A stretch of DNA of 64,000 nt, from NCBI RefSeq assembly GCF_000350225.1, contig NW_005178989.1:151986-215985 (forward strand), given 5' to 3'. Shown here in pieces: positions 19,407 through 31,787 of this stretch. Origin of the DNA: Chondrus crispus. Lineage: Eukaryota; Rhodophyta; Florideophyceae; Gigartinales; Gigartinaceae. How positions within the stretch are numbered: the first letter of the stretch is position 1; each line of letters begins with the position of its first letter. The notes below the pieces were generated by a model. It did no database searches. It saw nothing but the letters and a program-made list of their open reading frames with translations, and was not told the origin of the DNA. The position numbers were made by a program, and so were the translations under genes.

Positions 19407-20045
19407 ATGGTGACGACAATGACATCTGGGAAAAGGTCGAGGCACAATGAAATGATGGAGAGCGTAGTTGATACCGTCAAAAGCTCTGATAATAATGCAG
19501 GTAAAGACAATGATGTAGAACACGAAAGAGGTGACTTGATGCTCCATTTTTGCTTCACCGGGAAAATTAAGGCAATCCGTATAGTAATGCATATTAATGA
19601 GATGGAAGGTGAAATTGACATGGAGCTACAACGACGCTTGCGACGTCTTATCCGGTCTCAGCTACGTGCAAGATCCACAGGAATACGTCAAGCCAAGGTG
19701 AATAGTTTTTCCGACAGTAAATCGGGTCTTCAGACAAGAAAATGCTTGACATGCGGGATGTTAGCTCTTCCACCAAGCTATCCCTTGTGTCAAGGGCTCA
19801 CTGTATTACCAGCTCAAAAAGGGCCGTTAAATGGACTAGAAGTCATGAATCTTGACTTGCACTCCTGGAAGATGACCATCCTTTCGGACAGTTCGAAAAC
19901 AGCCCGATTGCGTGGGTTTCCGAAAGCTTTTCGGGCTACCTCCATGGCCAGATGCTCCCGCCAAGCCTTTCTGCCCGTGCTCCTGCAAGCTGCCCGTTTC
20001 GTTTTTGCAATTGTGGCGGAGAAGAGATGGGCTGTCGTGGACTGA
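19407..20045 (+). CDS. Unassigned ORF, 212 codons
   Basis: An open frame from ATG 19407 just after the LTR remnant. The protein is mixed, with Met- and Lys-rich N-terminal and hydrophobic C-terminal parts (FLPVLLQAARFVFAIVAEKR). I recognise no domain, and the composition does not look strongly coding. It may be a chance frame or part of a decayed element. Confidence 0.2.
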   Translation: MVTTMTSGKRSRHNEMMESVVDTVKSSDNNAGKDNDVEHERGDLMLHFCFTGKIKAIRIVMHINEMEGEIDMELQRRLRRLIRSQLRARSTGIRQAKVNSFSDSKSGLQTRKCLTCGMLALPPSYPLCQGLTVLPAQKGPLNGLEVMNLDLHSWKMTILSDSSKTARLRGFPKAFRATSMARCSRQAFLPVLLQAARFVFAIVAEKRWAVVD

Positions 20046-21420
20046 AGGGAGGATGGTTGGATCGCCCTCAAGAAAAGCGCGCGCGTTCGGGGGCGCGTTC
20101 GGAGGTTTCGGGAGACCACCCGTAAGGAACCAGGACGGGGCCGGGCGCTATGCCCACTAGGGAAGGATGACGGAAAGAGGAGGAAAAGGACACACCCCGG
20201 AGGGGCGGAGCGGTAGGAACAGACTGGCGCACGCGGGTACTGTAGGGCGCCGGGGGCGCGCTGTAGAGGTGGGTAGGAACTGAGCGAAGTAGATAGGCTC
20301 GCGTAGTATAGCGATAGGCAAATACTAAACGCGATGCCACAACTTTCAGGTCCAAGGAATCCGGCCGTACACCCGGGGCTTCGAGCTTCCTTACTTAGGG
20401 TCGCACGTCGGCTATATACTAGTCGGCGTCGGAATGATAATTAATTAAAAATACAATGCTAAATTAAAACGGCAGAGTATGCTGCGGAAACCCTCCTGGT
20501 TAGGAGGTATGATAACCTGGGCACGTGGGGATTGACACTTGTACACATGGAAATAGGGGCACGGTTACACGTGGGGAGAATCCGCTCTGGTCCCGGACGT
20601 GCCCAAGTGGACACGTGTCCCGAACGAGCGGACAGGTGTCCCGGAAAAGAGAGTGGCGTGCCAGTGTACTACATGGGCCAAAGGGCGTGCGTGAGGACTG
20701 AAGCCTCACGTACTCGCGACTCACTTTGCCGGGGTGAGTTGTAGTGGTGCGAAAGCGGGCGGTGGCCAAAAGACAGTGGGAGCGGCTACAGGCTGATCGC
20801 GGGGATTTGCAGGCGATGGGATAGGAGAGGGGAGCGCGGAAGTTAGGGAAGCATGAAACTGATGGAGATTTCTGAAAATCATATCCCTTGCCGGTATGCA
20901 CGCAAAATCGTGTACAACGCCCTGGAAAAGGGGTCAGAAGAAGACCAGGCTGGCTTTCCGCTCGCTTTCCTTGGCTGCTTACGTCCACTGTAAGCTGTAG
21001 AACGTTCTGTAAAGTGCCCGTCTTTAGTTCAAGGGCCGGCGAGTTGACGTCAGCATCGAGTTATGGGCTTGATCGTGCACATGTTCAGGATTACAATTCG
21101 ACATCTAGTCCACTTTACCCGGCATGGCCGAAGTCAGTGAAGATGCAGCTCAAGTCGTAGCTGTGAATAAAGAGAGAGAGCACGGGCCGAGATGAGGCTC
21201 CTCAATAGTTGGCACAGACGCTCAGGGACAAAAGGATACAACTGCTGGTGGGCGAAGGGGGATTAGGCGTGGATGTAGGGATCGTGGAAGAAGAGCGAGA
21301 CGAGGGCGTGGAGGTGGCAGATTAGAGAATGAGTCCGGCGAGGTTCACACTCCAAAGCCTATTGTGAAGGGCGAATCAGACTTTCAACAGGCAACCGTGT
21401 CGAACCGATCTCGCCTTTTC
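20046..21420. other. Unassigned stretch with LTR-like features
   Basis: Near 20400-20530 there is a TATA-like CTATATACTAG followed by an AT-rich block, and CACGTG boxes from 20522 to 20640. This resembles LTR promoters seen elsewhere in the window, perhaps of another family, but ends and TSD are not found. No gene is recognised. Confidence 0.25.
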
Positions 21421-21431
21421 TGCGCCGCACT

Positions 21432-22495
21432 ATGGAGAAGTTGGGTCGAAATTTGGTAGCCAACAAGTTTCCAGCGACTCGTTGTGAGTTAATGGTTCTC
21501 TTTGTCGACGAAATATTGAAAAAATACTGTGCTTGGATTAATGAGAAGAACGCTATCAACGCTCAACAAGACAATATGAAGCTCAGCGACATTTATCTCT
21601 TTCTCTCCATTATTCATTTCTCTAAGGCTGCACGGTTCAGTCTAGACAAAACTGTAGAACTATCAGCACGAGTTGGATTAAACTTACCAGGAAAATATAT
21701 CATAACGGACATCTCCAATAACATTCTCGCCTATAGTCCAATAGACAGAAGGAATGGAGGCATGACATAGACTGCAAGGAGGGATGAAACTCAAGTTCTT
21801 AGTGCGTTCGAGAGAACAGCTTACGATCCGCACGCAAGGTTTTCTTTAATCCCAACTACCTGCTCACGACAGTACATGAAGATATATACGGTAAAAGAGC
21901 TCGAAATAGTCAAGTGAAGCGTCTCTCGTCTCGAAAGGCTGATAAGGGGGGCCACATTGCCGACTTTTTTGCAGATGCTTAGTTTCATGTTACCCTGGCA
22001 GTCAGATTTCATCGCCGATCAGAATCACAAGAGGTAGATGTACGAAAACTAATGAGTTCTATTCTTGATGGCACTGGTCAGATGAATCTAGCCGGGTTTA
22101 CTGTTACTGAAGATCGCGGGTACGAGAAACTGTATTTATTGAAAGAGCTGCACGAAATGGGCATAAGTGCAATCTTCATTGTGCCGTACCATCTCATACG
22201 TTGCCATCCTTTTTCTGCAAAGTCGTACTAAAGTCCTTACAGAGAGGACGATGAGGAGGAGAATGGTGATGCGGTTCGTTTTCTGGTTGATGAGGATGAT
22301 GATGACGGATTAGCGATTCAAAGGAAAACACGTGCAGATGAAACTACAGACCAAGTTGATGAGACTGTCGATTTGAGCAGGAACAACGGGACGTCTATCA
22401 GTGTCTTTCTCAGGCCGAAGACGTTTGTAACTGGAGATAACCTCGGGGCTTCTTCATTATGTGTGTGGTCCAAATTAAAACGGATGGGTTAGTAA
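21432..22495 (+). pseudogene. Decayed DDE-type transposase (piggyBac-like?)
   Basis: Fragments in more than one frame. The first reads MEKLGRNLVANKFPATRCEL with KLSDIYLFLSIIHFSKAARF and ends in NGGMT at a stop. Later pieces include SRKADKGGHIADFFADA, then GTGQMNLAGFTVTEDRGYEK with ISAIFIVPYHLIRCHPF, and an acidic stretch DEDDDDGLAIQRKTRADE. The order, with an aspartate in TEDRGY followed by a RCHPF motif, recalls a transposase family of oomycetes and algae that I associate with the piggyBac-like DDE fold, but the family call is from memory and weak. Several stops and shifts show it is dead. Confidence 0.4.
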
Positions 22496-23975
22496 ACTGC
22501 AGCAGTTATTGAGAATGTCTCAGCAGTAGCAGCGAGTGTAGTGCACTGTACACTATGACAGGACAGCTGTCCATACACCGCCAAATCGCGCACCCTCTCC
22601 AAACGTGTAACGCGCGTACACGTGGCACCCCGTCTATCCGACGCACCTCACGGGTGGCTACGTCTCAACCATTCCTCCCAGGTTGGGGCCACTAGGGCCC
22701 TACATGGTCTCATCGGGGCCTCCCCGGGTAGATTCTGATTATTACTATAATATAGCTTCACCACTCGGCGACGGAGATTATAAAGTCAGCCCGGCACTCA
22801 AAGTAGAGAGGCACGAACCCTTGGGTCTTTTACCTCGGTTTCTGGGTTCTGGGGAGTGGCCTCGCATTGGTATTGGTACGTCCACACCGACCGAGCTATC
22901 TACCCCCTACACTCCCAACTACCTTACCCCCGCGCGCTGCCACCCCTTCGTGTTAGACCTATTCCGCAGCCCTGCTTCCTACAACGCCTACGTTAGCTAT
23001 TGTTCTGTCTGTTCTCTTGCTCCTTTTTTCTTTTTAATTCTCTCTTCTATCGCTGACTAGCACAATCTTACCGCGTACTGGTGCCAGTCATCACTGGGTG
23101 GTTGTTACATGACGCCAAGTGTCCACTACTGCACATACTGTACTCGAACACCCGAGTTTGTATGACAAAGGCTGCATTGCTTAATTTCCAATCCAAAAGG
23201 TAATCACCTTATCGCCCGGTAAGTTGGGCAGCCCAATTCGCGTTCGTGTACGTACTATAATCGAATCATACCGTTTAATGTATGAAATGGGCGTACCTCG
23301 CTGGCGCCACAGTGCAGGATCGTTTCTGCCCGACTCGTAATCGTACCCTTACCGACTGAAGGACGGGGACTACAGTAGTAGATATAATAAAGCAGGGAAG
23401 GGGGAGGACTCGAGGAAGGCATCATCGGGGTAGCATCAACTCTGAGACCGACTCCTTTGTCCCTTGGTTTTTGCATAAGTATTTTCGCCTGACTACGTTT
23501 TTCCTTTCCTCTAGACGTCGAAGACGACAACCGATACTCCATGGCAGTGGTAACGCACGACGAGTGCTCTGCATAGCGCCTGGATTCGTCCTCCGTGACG
23601 GCGTCGCCTCCGCACGACGTCGAGGAACCACGTTGAGGACGCCGATCTGCCTTCCGCTGCACCGTTGTGTCAAGCCCACCCCGCTCTACCAATCTCTACC
23701 AACCAACTACCGACCTCCCTTCTGTCTCGTTCTGTGGTTCTCTCCACACGTGTGCACGGCACTCGTCGCCGCTCACACGCCTCGTACTACAGTACGCCTT
23801 GTTGCTGTTCTCGCTACTCGCAGCCGGTCGAGCGCGGCACGTTCTCCTACAGTAGTTTCACGAATCACGCACGAAAATGGCCCTTTTTCCCTGTCGAGCT
23901 ATTTGGACAGTGAGCAAAACGTTTATACTCTCGTACAAAAGCAGGTGTTGATTAGGTAACATAGTATCGGGCGAC
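22496..23975. other. Unassigned GC-richer stretch, possible old LTR
   Basis: Starts with TGTAGTGCACTGTACAC (22528) and has ACGTGT boxes near 22600, as in LTR promoters. Short frames (22683-23060, 23471-23959) have no recognisable domain. No matching end or TSD is seen. Confidence 0.25.
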
Positions 23976-23980
23976 CATGC

Positions 23981-24627
23981 TGTAGCATAACCGCTGGCTA
24001 CTGAATTATACAATAGATTTAGAATTAGATCTAATGCTGTAAGGTACGGACCTTACAGCGTGCGCGCGCGCATACCTTACAGCGCACGCGCACCAACAAG
24101 TGTACCCCACGTGTAGCACACGTGTGCTGTCAGCCCCGACGGCTGACAGCGTTACAGTGCGGGCCGGCCCACACTGTCTACAGTAAGCTGACTACAGTAC
24201 AGTCCGTACTGTACTGTAGACGGTTAATTAACTTGTACAATAAATACAAGGAGCGACCGCCGGCGGAGGGGACCGAGGACAGGCAACCCTCCACCGACGG
24301 TCGACCACCTAGCTTATTCTACCACTCCCACCCGCGTTCCGGGAGCGTTAGTTACCACCGCGCGGGTAGTGGAAGCGCGCGACCGCCGGCGAGCTCGGAT
24401 CCGACTCCGCCCGTCAGTACCGGATCGTCAACCGGTACTGCTCCGGGGCGTCGAGGCGTCGATCCGCTCGCGTACGCGCGCGTCCCCGCCGACACCGCTC
24501 TACCACCCGCTACCGGCCCGTGCCAGGTGGCGTTGGTTGGTCCAAGACCCTCGGTACTGCAGATCCAGGGTCTTCCGCCGAACAAGCCGCGAACACCCCT
24601 CTTCCGTGTGGGGGTGTTTATGCGACA
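23981..24627 (+). repeat. 5' LTR of A2
   Basis: 647 bp, TGTAGCATAA...TTATGCGACA. U3 has CTGTAAGGT/ACCTTACAG, CACGTG boxes, CTGTCAGCC/GGCTGACAG and CTACAGTACAGT/ACTGTACTGTAG, then the TATA-like ACAATAAATA. The first inverted repeat is different in sequence from that of A1 but still pairs. Confidence 0.93.
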
Positions 24628-24646
24628 CTAGTCTCCCGACCTTGAA
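24628..24646 (+). promoter_or_regulatory. Primer-binding-site-like sequence of A2
   Basis: CTAGTCTCCCGACCTTGAA follows the LTR. Compared with A1 the TGG is now TAG, so it is a damaged form of the shared site. Confidence 0.5.
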
Positions 24647-24704
24647 GACATTCAAGATCACGCCGAGAAGGTTGTCCTTTACCTCCGCGTCCGTACGCGT
24701 TGAG

Positions 24705-27249
24705 ATGAGCGCTGAGTACCCGACCTCGATCCGATCCGAGCCGGCGGATGTGCGAGAGGCCGCGCTACGCGTCCAAGTGAGCGAAGGCGACGCAGATCCT
24801 CGGGACCGCGAACCGTCACCCAACTTCTCCGAAGAACGCGCTCGCGCGATGTACGATCGCATCGCCGAGTACATCGAGGATGTCCGGACATCTCTCCCTA
24901 TCGACATCTCCGACAGCGTCTACGCCCGCTGTATGGAAGAGTTGCGCTACCTCCGCGAACGAAGGTTCGAGCGCGTAACTCAGTCCTTGGAGAACCTGCG
25001 CGCACTCGTCGACCAGCTACACGCCCGTTTGGTGCTGGTCGAGGACGGGCGCTTTGATTTCCCCGCCGTAGAGGTTGCGGGTGGACCCGCGAGTGCAAAC
25101 GCCGGGGTTCGACGAGACCCGTAACCCATCCCATCTGCCGAACAGAGGGGAGCGTTCGCGCACATGGCAGCGGAACTTAACTCAACGCGCCGCCGTGCCC
25201 GTGAGATGGACCAGACCTCGGCCGAGAGGCCGCCCGGAGCCTCCTCGAGTAGGCCCAGTGCCACTGTTCCTCCGGTCGCGTCCGGATCGCAAGAGTGGCC
25301 CCCGGCTGGTGCTGTCACCAGCCGGAGGGCGGAGGACATCAAGCCGACGGCGGACGCGAACTTGGCGCCCGAGACTCAAGCCCTGCCGCATGTCCCCGGA
25401 AGCATGCGGCAGTCACGACGGGTACCGACCGAATTCGACCAGGGCCGTGGAGGAGTCGCCCGCAGATCAGGGGAACCGATTCTCCCCTTCGATCCTCGCT
25501 GGGGCGGCTACCAGCCGGCGGATCTTACCGTGCATCCCGGCCCCGTCGACGTCCGAACATTGCCCGTCACTCCGTTCGGAACGTTGGGTCCCGCCGAACC
25601 TGGGGTCGAGCCCGTTCACATCATGATACAGGAGTTCAGCGCCGTCGCGAACTACCGAATGTATTGGTTGGACAACAGCTCGAGGCTCGTTACCTCGGGT
25701 GACGCGGGACGGATCGCCAAGTACGTCCAACGCTGCCGTGGGCTCCGCCCCACGATGAAGAGCTTCGACGGTACTGATGCGAGTCAGTTGCTCCCGTTCC
25801 TGAAGGATATCCGGATAACCTTCAATGCCCAGCACCTGAACGAAGGTGTGGCAGTCCGTGTCTTCGCTCACTTCCTCGAGCGAGACGCGGAGCGGTTATA
25901 TACGAGTTACAACAAGCGCGGCCTCCGCGCCGGCCAGCTCCACGACGACACGAGCTGGCTTGGTCTCGTCAACCAATTTCTCAAACGCTACCTAACCGAC
26001 GACGTGTTAGGGGAAGCGTTTGATGCTGTCGTGTCGGCGCGACAGCTTCCTCACGAAACCGAGAACATGTTCGCGGACCGGCAGGAATCCGTCACGTTCC
26101 GATGCACGGCCGTGTTCTCAGAACAAGCCCTCGCGCACTACTTCGTGCGCGGGTTGTCCACTGCGACCCGGGCCGCAGTGGCAGAGACGATGCAAAGGTT
26201 GCCTGAACTCTCAACGATTCGCCGTATCGCCACGGCTGAGGGAACAACCTACGGCGCCCGCCGCGGATTGCCGCTGCTGGATCCGAAGCCAGCAGCGAAG
26301 GGAGTCCGAACTCCGAGGTCGCACGGAACAAGTTCGCCGGCGACCACCCTCCACATTGGAGAAGATGAGTGGCAGGCCGACCCTGTCCTCATTACGCAAG
26401 GCTTCGACCGCGCAGGAGGCCGACCTCCAACGACAGCTTCCACGGGATCGACCGGAAGCTACGCGACTGCGTTCGCGCGCACGCCAGAAGCCACGGGTGG
26501 TCCGAACCACAACAGGGCAGAGCTGGATATCTCCCGTCAAGAAGGGGATCGCGTGCCGCCTTACGTGCCTCGACTCACCGACGAGGAGGCACTTCACGCA
26601 GCGACATTCGCGTCGACGGATGGCAGCGCGTACGTTGCTGGCTGTGCCGGACGTACGGCCACGCCATGTACGCGTCCCGTTCCTGTCGCCTGAATAACGT
26701 CAGTTCACGGCGTACAGCAACTACCGCTATCAGATGGAGACGTGTCCCGGGATGCGCAATTTCATCTAACAGTCTACGCGGGAAGACCGAGGCCCGCGGC
26801 GAGGTGACCCGAGCCGATCGGGTGGGGGCGTCCGTTTCGCCCCTCGCGAAGGCGGGTATCGACACCCGGGAACCGATCAAAGGGATCGGCGGGACCCTCG
26901 TCGGATGGATACGCGGTATCCCCGTCGAGATGGAAGAGGCGACCGGGGCCATCCCCAGTTGCCCCAAGGGGTACAGACCGCCATCATGTACCTCCAAGAT
27001 TGGGTTGGGGATCCGAACCCCCAGCCCACGGAAGGAGGCGGAGGAGGACCGGTTCTCGCCGCCCCTCAAATATTGCAACGGCCGGACGTTGCAATTCAAG
27101 GTGGCGAAGCATCCAATTACTTCGTAGAGGATGCCCAGCCGGGGTGGGGGAACGACGCGCACCACCACGGCCAGGGACCCGTCAACGCGCTAGCTAACGA
27201 TAGCAAGGCGGGTAGTTCAGACAGCTCGGGTAGTTCGAAAACCCCGTAA
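24705..27249 (+). pseudogene. A2 gag, broken
   Basis: Starts MSAEYPTSIRSEPADV at 24705. The frame meets a TAA at 25122-25124, then goes on in the same frame from 25125 to about 26640 through the coiled coil and the capsid-like region (MKSFDGTDASQLLPFLKDI, NQFLKRYLTDDVLGEA). Near 26630-26690 the CCHC knuckle (CWLCRTYGHAMYA) sits in shifted frames, and one base has been lost in the next codons compared with A1. The tail is in the frame of 26905-27249 and ends SSGSSKTP at the TAA 27247-27249. So there are one nonsense codon and at least two frameshifts. Confidence 0.85.
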
Positions 27250-28676
27250 AGACGGTTACGTTCGCGCAGTCGCGTGAGCCGTCTTTGCACACCAACCTAG
27301 ACCCGTTACGATTCAACCCCGGCGGAGGAGGGGAATGTTTACCGATAGTATTCCCCTCGACCCCGCACGAGCGCACCAAGACTCCCGTAGGTCCGGTGCG
27401 CGAGGACAAAGGCGGCGAGGCAACCGAGAGCCCGGCACGCCTAGAGGAAGGCACCGTGGCCGCCGTTAGACACGTGCCTAACAAGAAGCGCATCCAACGC
27501 GCCGGCGGCCCGACCCAAGGGGGTCCGGGACCGCCAGAAGAAATCAGGTCGCGTACGGACGCGACTTGCTGCGAGGACGTCACCTACCGACGGACGCCCC
27601 AAGACCGAGGCAGAAGACCACGGAAGAGAAGCCGGAACCGGCGCCGGCGGCCCGAGCGGAACGAGCTGGCCGAGTCGTCGTAGCGGAAGGTAGTCGACGG
27701 TGTTATCTGCTTGATGACATCGAAGATCTATAACGTCCTCGGCTCGATCGCAACCGAGAGGAACGCTTTCAAGCCTCATACCATTGCAGTCGATACCTGC
27801 TCGGGGTATAACTTGGTGAGGAAGGCTGACCTTTCTCCCGATTGGACGCTCTACGTCGTACGCGACGCACCCCTGCCACGGTTGGCAGGCGCGAACAGTA
27901 ACCCGCTCAAGCTGACCGCGGTTGTGCAGCTGGCCGTCCCACTGCGGAACACGACGTTCCCTATTCCAGTTGTGGTCGCAGACCAGCTCGCGGTACCCAT
28001 CCTTCTGAGCACTGCGTTCATCGATGCGCATGTTCGAAGTATCGACATCGATGCGCAGAGGATCGAACTCCAACAACGTGGCTCCGTCGCCATTGTCGAC
28101 GGTAAGGGGGAACCGTCTCCCCCAACCAGGCACCACGGCCGCCAGTCAACCCGGGCTGAGGTTCGCGAAGAAGCTGCGCAAGCGATCCGTGTCCCACGAT
28201 GGGTCACGATCCCCGCGATGTCGCAAGCTCGGATACGTGTCACCACCGCGGGGAGCGGCCTCGTTTTCTTGAAACCGAAGCCGTCACTCCAACGTCGACA
28301 CGGAGTGAGGCTGACGAACGGTGTGGCCGAGGAATTACCGAACCAGACTTTCGAAGTGATCATCGCCAATTTCTCGCGTCAAGAAAGGCGGCTCCCGAAG
28401 CGCACCGTCGTCGGGTACGCGAAGCCCAATCCGCTGGCGATACTGACGCCCGAGCGCCGAGTCGGGGCGGAGATTGCACACGCACTGCATCTCACCAACT
28501 TGGACGTGCAAGCCGGGAGACGGGGAGCTGGCAGACCAAGCTCCCGAGAAAATAAGACTCCCGAAGGAAGTCACGCCAGCCCCGGCGATCAGCCGGCGGG
28601 GTGCTCATCATCGACGGAGGCGGAGGGCACCGCGCGAGCCACAAATAAGGATCCCGAAAATTCGCCGGAGAATTAG
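27250..28676 (+). pseudogene. A2 pol, protease part
   Basis: The pol frame is -1 to gag and opens at the same place as in A1. It runs to a TAG at 27681-27683 (A1 has sense codons here), then continues in frame: MTSKIYNVLGS, IAVDTCSGYNLV, and ILLSTAFIDAHV, where the Gly of A1 (VLLGTAF) is Ser. It ends at 28676 in front of the RT remnant, with the linker reading QARIRVTTAGSGLVFL and RLTNGVAEELPNQTF close to A1. Confidence 0.85.
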
Positions 28677-28679
28677 GAA

Positions 28680-29900
28680 AAAGAAATGGACTTGTCATAC
28701 ATCGACGATGACAAGCTCCGCGTACGGGTTCTCGACATGCTCCGTAAGCATTCGAGTCTATGGAGCTTCGCCGGTTGTGCTCGTCCCGAAGAAAGACGGC
28801 TCTCTTCGGTTTTGCGTTGAATACCGACTTCTTAACGCAAAGACGGCAGCGGATTCGTATCCGCTGCCCCGGATAGGCGACTGCATCGATTCGTTTGGGG
28901 ATGCAGCCGTCTTTATTACGCTCAAATGCAATTTGGGCAACTGGCAACTCCCGGTCGCGCCGGAGGACCGGGATAAGACCACGTTCACCACGCATATGGG
29001 TACGTTTCGCCATTTGCGTATGCCGCTCGGATTCAAAGGGGCGCCGGCCACCTTTCAACGGGCACCAGACATCATCTTTTCCAGCGTAAGATGGCAGACA
29101 TGTCTGGTATACCTCGCCGACGTCATCGTTTTTCCCGAACGCACGAAGACCACGCCGAACATATCGACAATGTCTTGAGCTTGTTGAGGACCGCCGGTAT
29201 ATCCCTCAAGCTCAAGAAGTGTCGCTTCTTCCGTCCGAAGTGCACTACCTGGGGCACGTTATATCCCCAGGTAAGCTCAGCGTGGCCGAAACGGCGGCCG
29301 ACGCCTTCAAGAATTTCACGTTCGCGAGGACGCTTACGCAGGTGCCCTCGTTCCTCGGGGCGAGCAACGTCTATCGCCGTTTCGTCAAGGGGTTTGCCAA
29401 GATAGCTCGACCGCTAACTGACATGACCGGCAAGGACGCCGATCCCGACTTCGATAATCCGACGGAGGCCCAGCTTCAAGCATTCGAGGACCACAAGGCA
29501 AGAATGATCGCTCCGCCGATCCTTGCCCTTACGCGGTACGGCCGGACGTACATGATCGGTACCGATGCAAGCGCGTACCAACTCGGATGTACGCTGCTGC
29601 AAGAACACGACGAGGCCAACGACTGACGTCCCGTCGGATACTGGTCGTATTCGTTAAATGACAGCGAGCGCAACTACAGCGCCACGTAACGCGAGTGCTT
29701 CGCTGTAGTGTGGGCCGTCTGCACACTACGCCCGTACGTCGAGGGCACGAAGTTCACCGTCCGAACGGATCACTTTGCCCTGAGGTGGCTCATGTCCCTG
29801 ACCGAGAGCTCCGGAAGACTCACCCGGTGGCGGCTACGTCTGGCTGAATACGATTTCACCATTCAGTACCGCCCCGGGCGCGTGCACCAAGTCCCCGGCG
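28680..29900 (+). pseudogene. A2 pol, RT and RNase H remnant
   Basis: After LSYIDDDKLRVRVLDML the sequence jumps into ASPVVLVPKKDGSLRFCV; about 190 bases present in A1 are missing. RT motif A reads ITLKCNLGNW (catalytic Asp of A1 now Lys), and the YLDD box reads YLADV, so two of three catalytic carboxylates are gone. Frameshifts occur near 29120-29220. RNase H (YMIGTDASAYQLG, the first Asp changed to Gly) follows, with stops near 29625, 29688 and 29906. The rest up to GRVHQVPGAL is close to A1. Confidence 0.9.
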
Positions 29901-30070
29901 CCCTGTGACGCCTCGTATCACCGAGGGTCGCCGACGACCTTCGCCCGGCTGTCGAGGTGGACGACGACATCCCATCCTAAGACACGGGCACGACTGTTCG
30001 AGATGTCTCGGATGAGCTCGCGGACCACGTATGCACCGCGAGCTGCGACCACGAGGCCGAACATGTCTTC

Positions 30071-31758
30071 GTGACGGCAAGGAACCGAACAAAATCCCCA
30101 AGGAATTTGCGCGCCCGAGCGCGCGACGAGCCGAGGGGCGATGACAAAGCCCCCGCTCTAGAAGAACCCGACGCCTTTTGGCCAGAGGACGAAGAGTTCG
30201 ACGCCGTGGACCTCGATCGCGCCCAAAACCTCGAAGCCGATACGTCGGGTTCCCAGGTTGCCCCTCCGCAGGACGACCTGCCGGCCCCTTTTACGATAGA
30301 GGAAGTAGCCGAAGAACAACGCGTGGATGACTTCTGCCAAACGGTATTGGCACGACAACCAGAGTCCCGGGACTCCGCGTTCTTCGAGGATCACCAAGGG
30401 GTGCTGAAACGGAGACACCCCTTCGACCCTGATATCGTACAGGTGGTGGTACCTCGGACTCTACGGGCTCGGTTGCTGCGGCTCTGCCATAATCCGGCCA
30501 TCGCCGGGCACCCGGGGCAGAACCGCATGTACTACGCGCTCCGTCGCGAGTACTACTGGCCACACTTGGCCGCGGACGTCAAGTCGACCGTACGAGGTTG
30601 TCGAACATGTGCGATGAACCGCGTCAAGCTTCGGAAACACCTAAACCGACTGAGGTTGTTTCCGGCGACGCGACCGTTGGAGAGCCTCGCGATCGATATA
30701 CTGGGGCCGCTCCCAAAGACCAAGGCAGGGAAACGATTCCTCCTGGTAATCACCGACCGCTTTACGAAGTTAACGCAGGTCGTCGCACTGCAAACGGTAA
30801 CCGCCTACACCGTCACAGTGTCGTTTTGCGAAGCGTGGGTATTTAAGTACGGCGTCCCACGCTCGCTACTGTCGGATAACAGACCTCAGTTCAACGCAAA
30901 TTTCTTCCAAAGCACATGCCAAGTGCTTGGAATTACGAACCTTTATACGTGGGCATACCAACCTCAGACGAACGGGCAGGTGGGACGCTACAACTGAACG
31001 ATTGCGTCGATGCTCTGGAATTACGTAAACGAGCATCGAGACGACTGGGACGTGTATGTGGGACCGTTAACGTACGCATATAACTCCCACGTACACCGAA
31101 CCACACGAACGGCCCCGTTTGAGCTCGTGCTCAGCCGGCCCCCGCCGGAGTTTTCTCTTCGACGAACCAGCGGGGACGCGCCCCTGCCGATAGGGGAACG
31201 GAATGTGCGGCGTTTCTGAAGACCCTGGACGCGACCATCTAGAAGGCCTACGGGAGCTGGCGACGCACGCAAGCCCGTTACAAACGCGACTTCGATAAGC
31301 GCGTTCGAACGATCAACACACGTCTCGAGCCAGGTAACTTCGTCTACCTGAACCCCACCGACGGGGGCACGACGTCGAACAAGCTCGCCTCGCACGCTGT
31401 GGGGCCGTACCGCGTCCTCCCCAACGATCGTCGAACAATCACAATCGATCGTGATGGCGTCACCAAGCGGGTGTCCGCAGACCGCTGCGTGTACGCGCCC
31501 CCGCCGATGGACGCGCCACGTGTGAGCACGACGACCCCGCGTGACCTTGCCGACAAGGTCAGGGAGGGAGCACAGTACTCCGTCGAGAAGTTACTCAAGC
31601 ATCGGGAGATGGAAGACGGAACGGCCGAGTTCCTCATCAAGTGGACGGACTACGACCAACCCACTTGGACAGCGCGGACCACATTCCTGAGGAATTTATG
31701 TGTCGATATGCGCTGCGTCTTCGAAGACGCACAGGGAGGGACCTCAACCCCGAAGTGA
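30071..31758 (+). pseudogene. A2 pol, integrase and chromodomain remnant
   Basis: Zinc-binding part (RLCHNPAIAGHPGQNRMYY ... CRTCAMNRV) and core with IDILGPL intact, then SDNRPQF (Gly to Arg) and GQVGRYN, where the catalytic Glu of A1 (VERYN) is Gly. A TGA follows directly (CGA to TGA, a CpG change). Further stops are near 31217 and 31240. The C-terminal part VGPYRVLPNDRRTITIDRDG and the chromodomain-like SVEKLLKHREMEDGTAEFL, IKWTDYDQPTW are open to the end at 31758. The A1 counterpart is split at 31370 by the solo LTR; A2 shows the uninterrupted state. Confidence 0.9.
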
Positions 31759-31787
31759 ACGCGGACGTTCACTGTTAAGGGGGGGCC
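31755..31787 (+). promoter_or_regulatory. Internal polypurine-tract module of A2
   Basis: GTGAACGCGGACGTTCAC, a perfect 8+2+8 palindrome that overlaps the pol stop codon, then TGTTAAGGGGGGGCC. It is nearly the same as 37825-37857 before the 3' LTR. Confidence 0.7.

Noticed and set aside
22528..23168. Complete family-B-like solo LTR starting TGTAGTGCACTG
   Set aside because: No matching end and no TSD could be found, so it is left as an unassigned LTR-like stretch.
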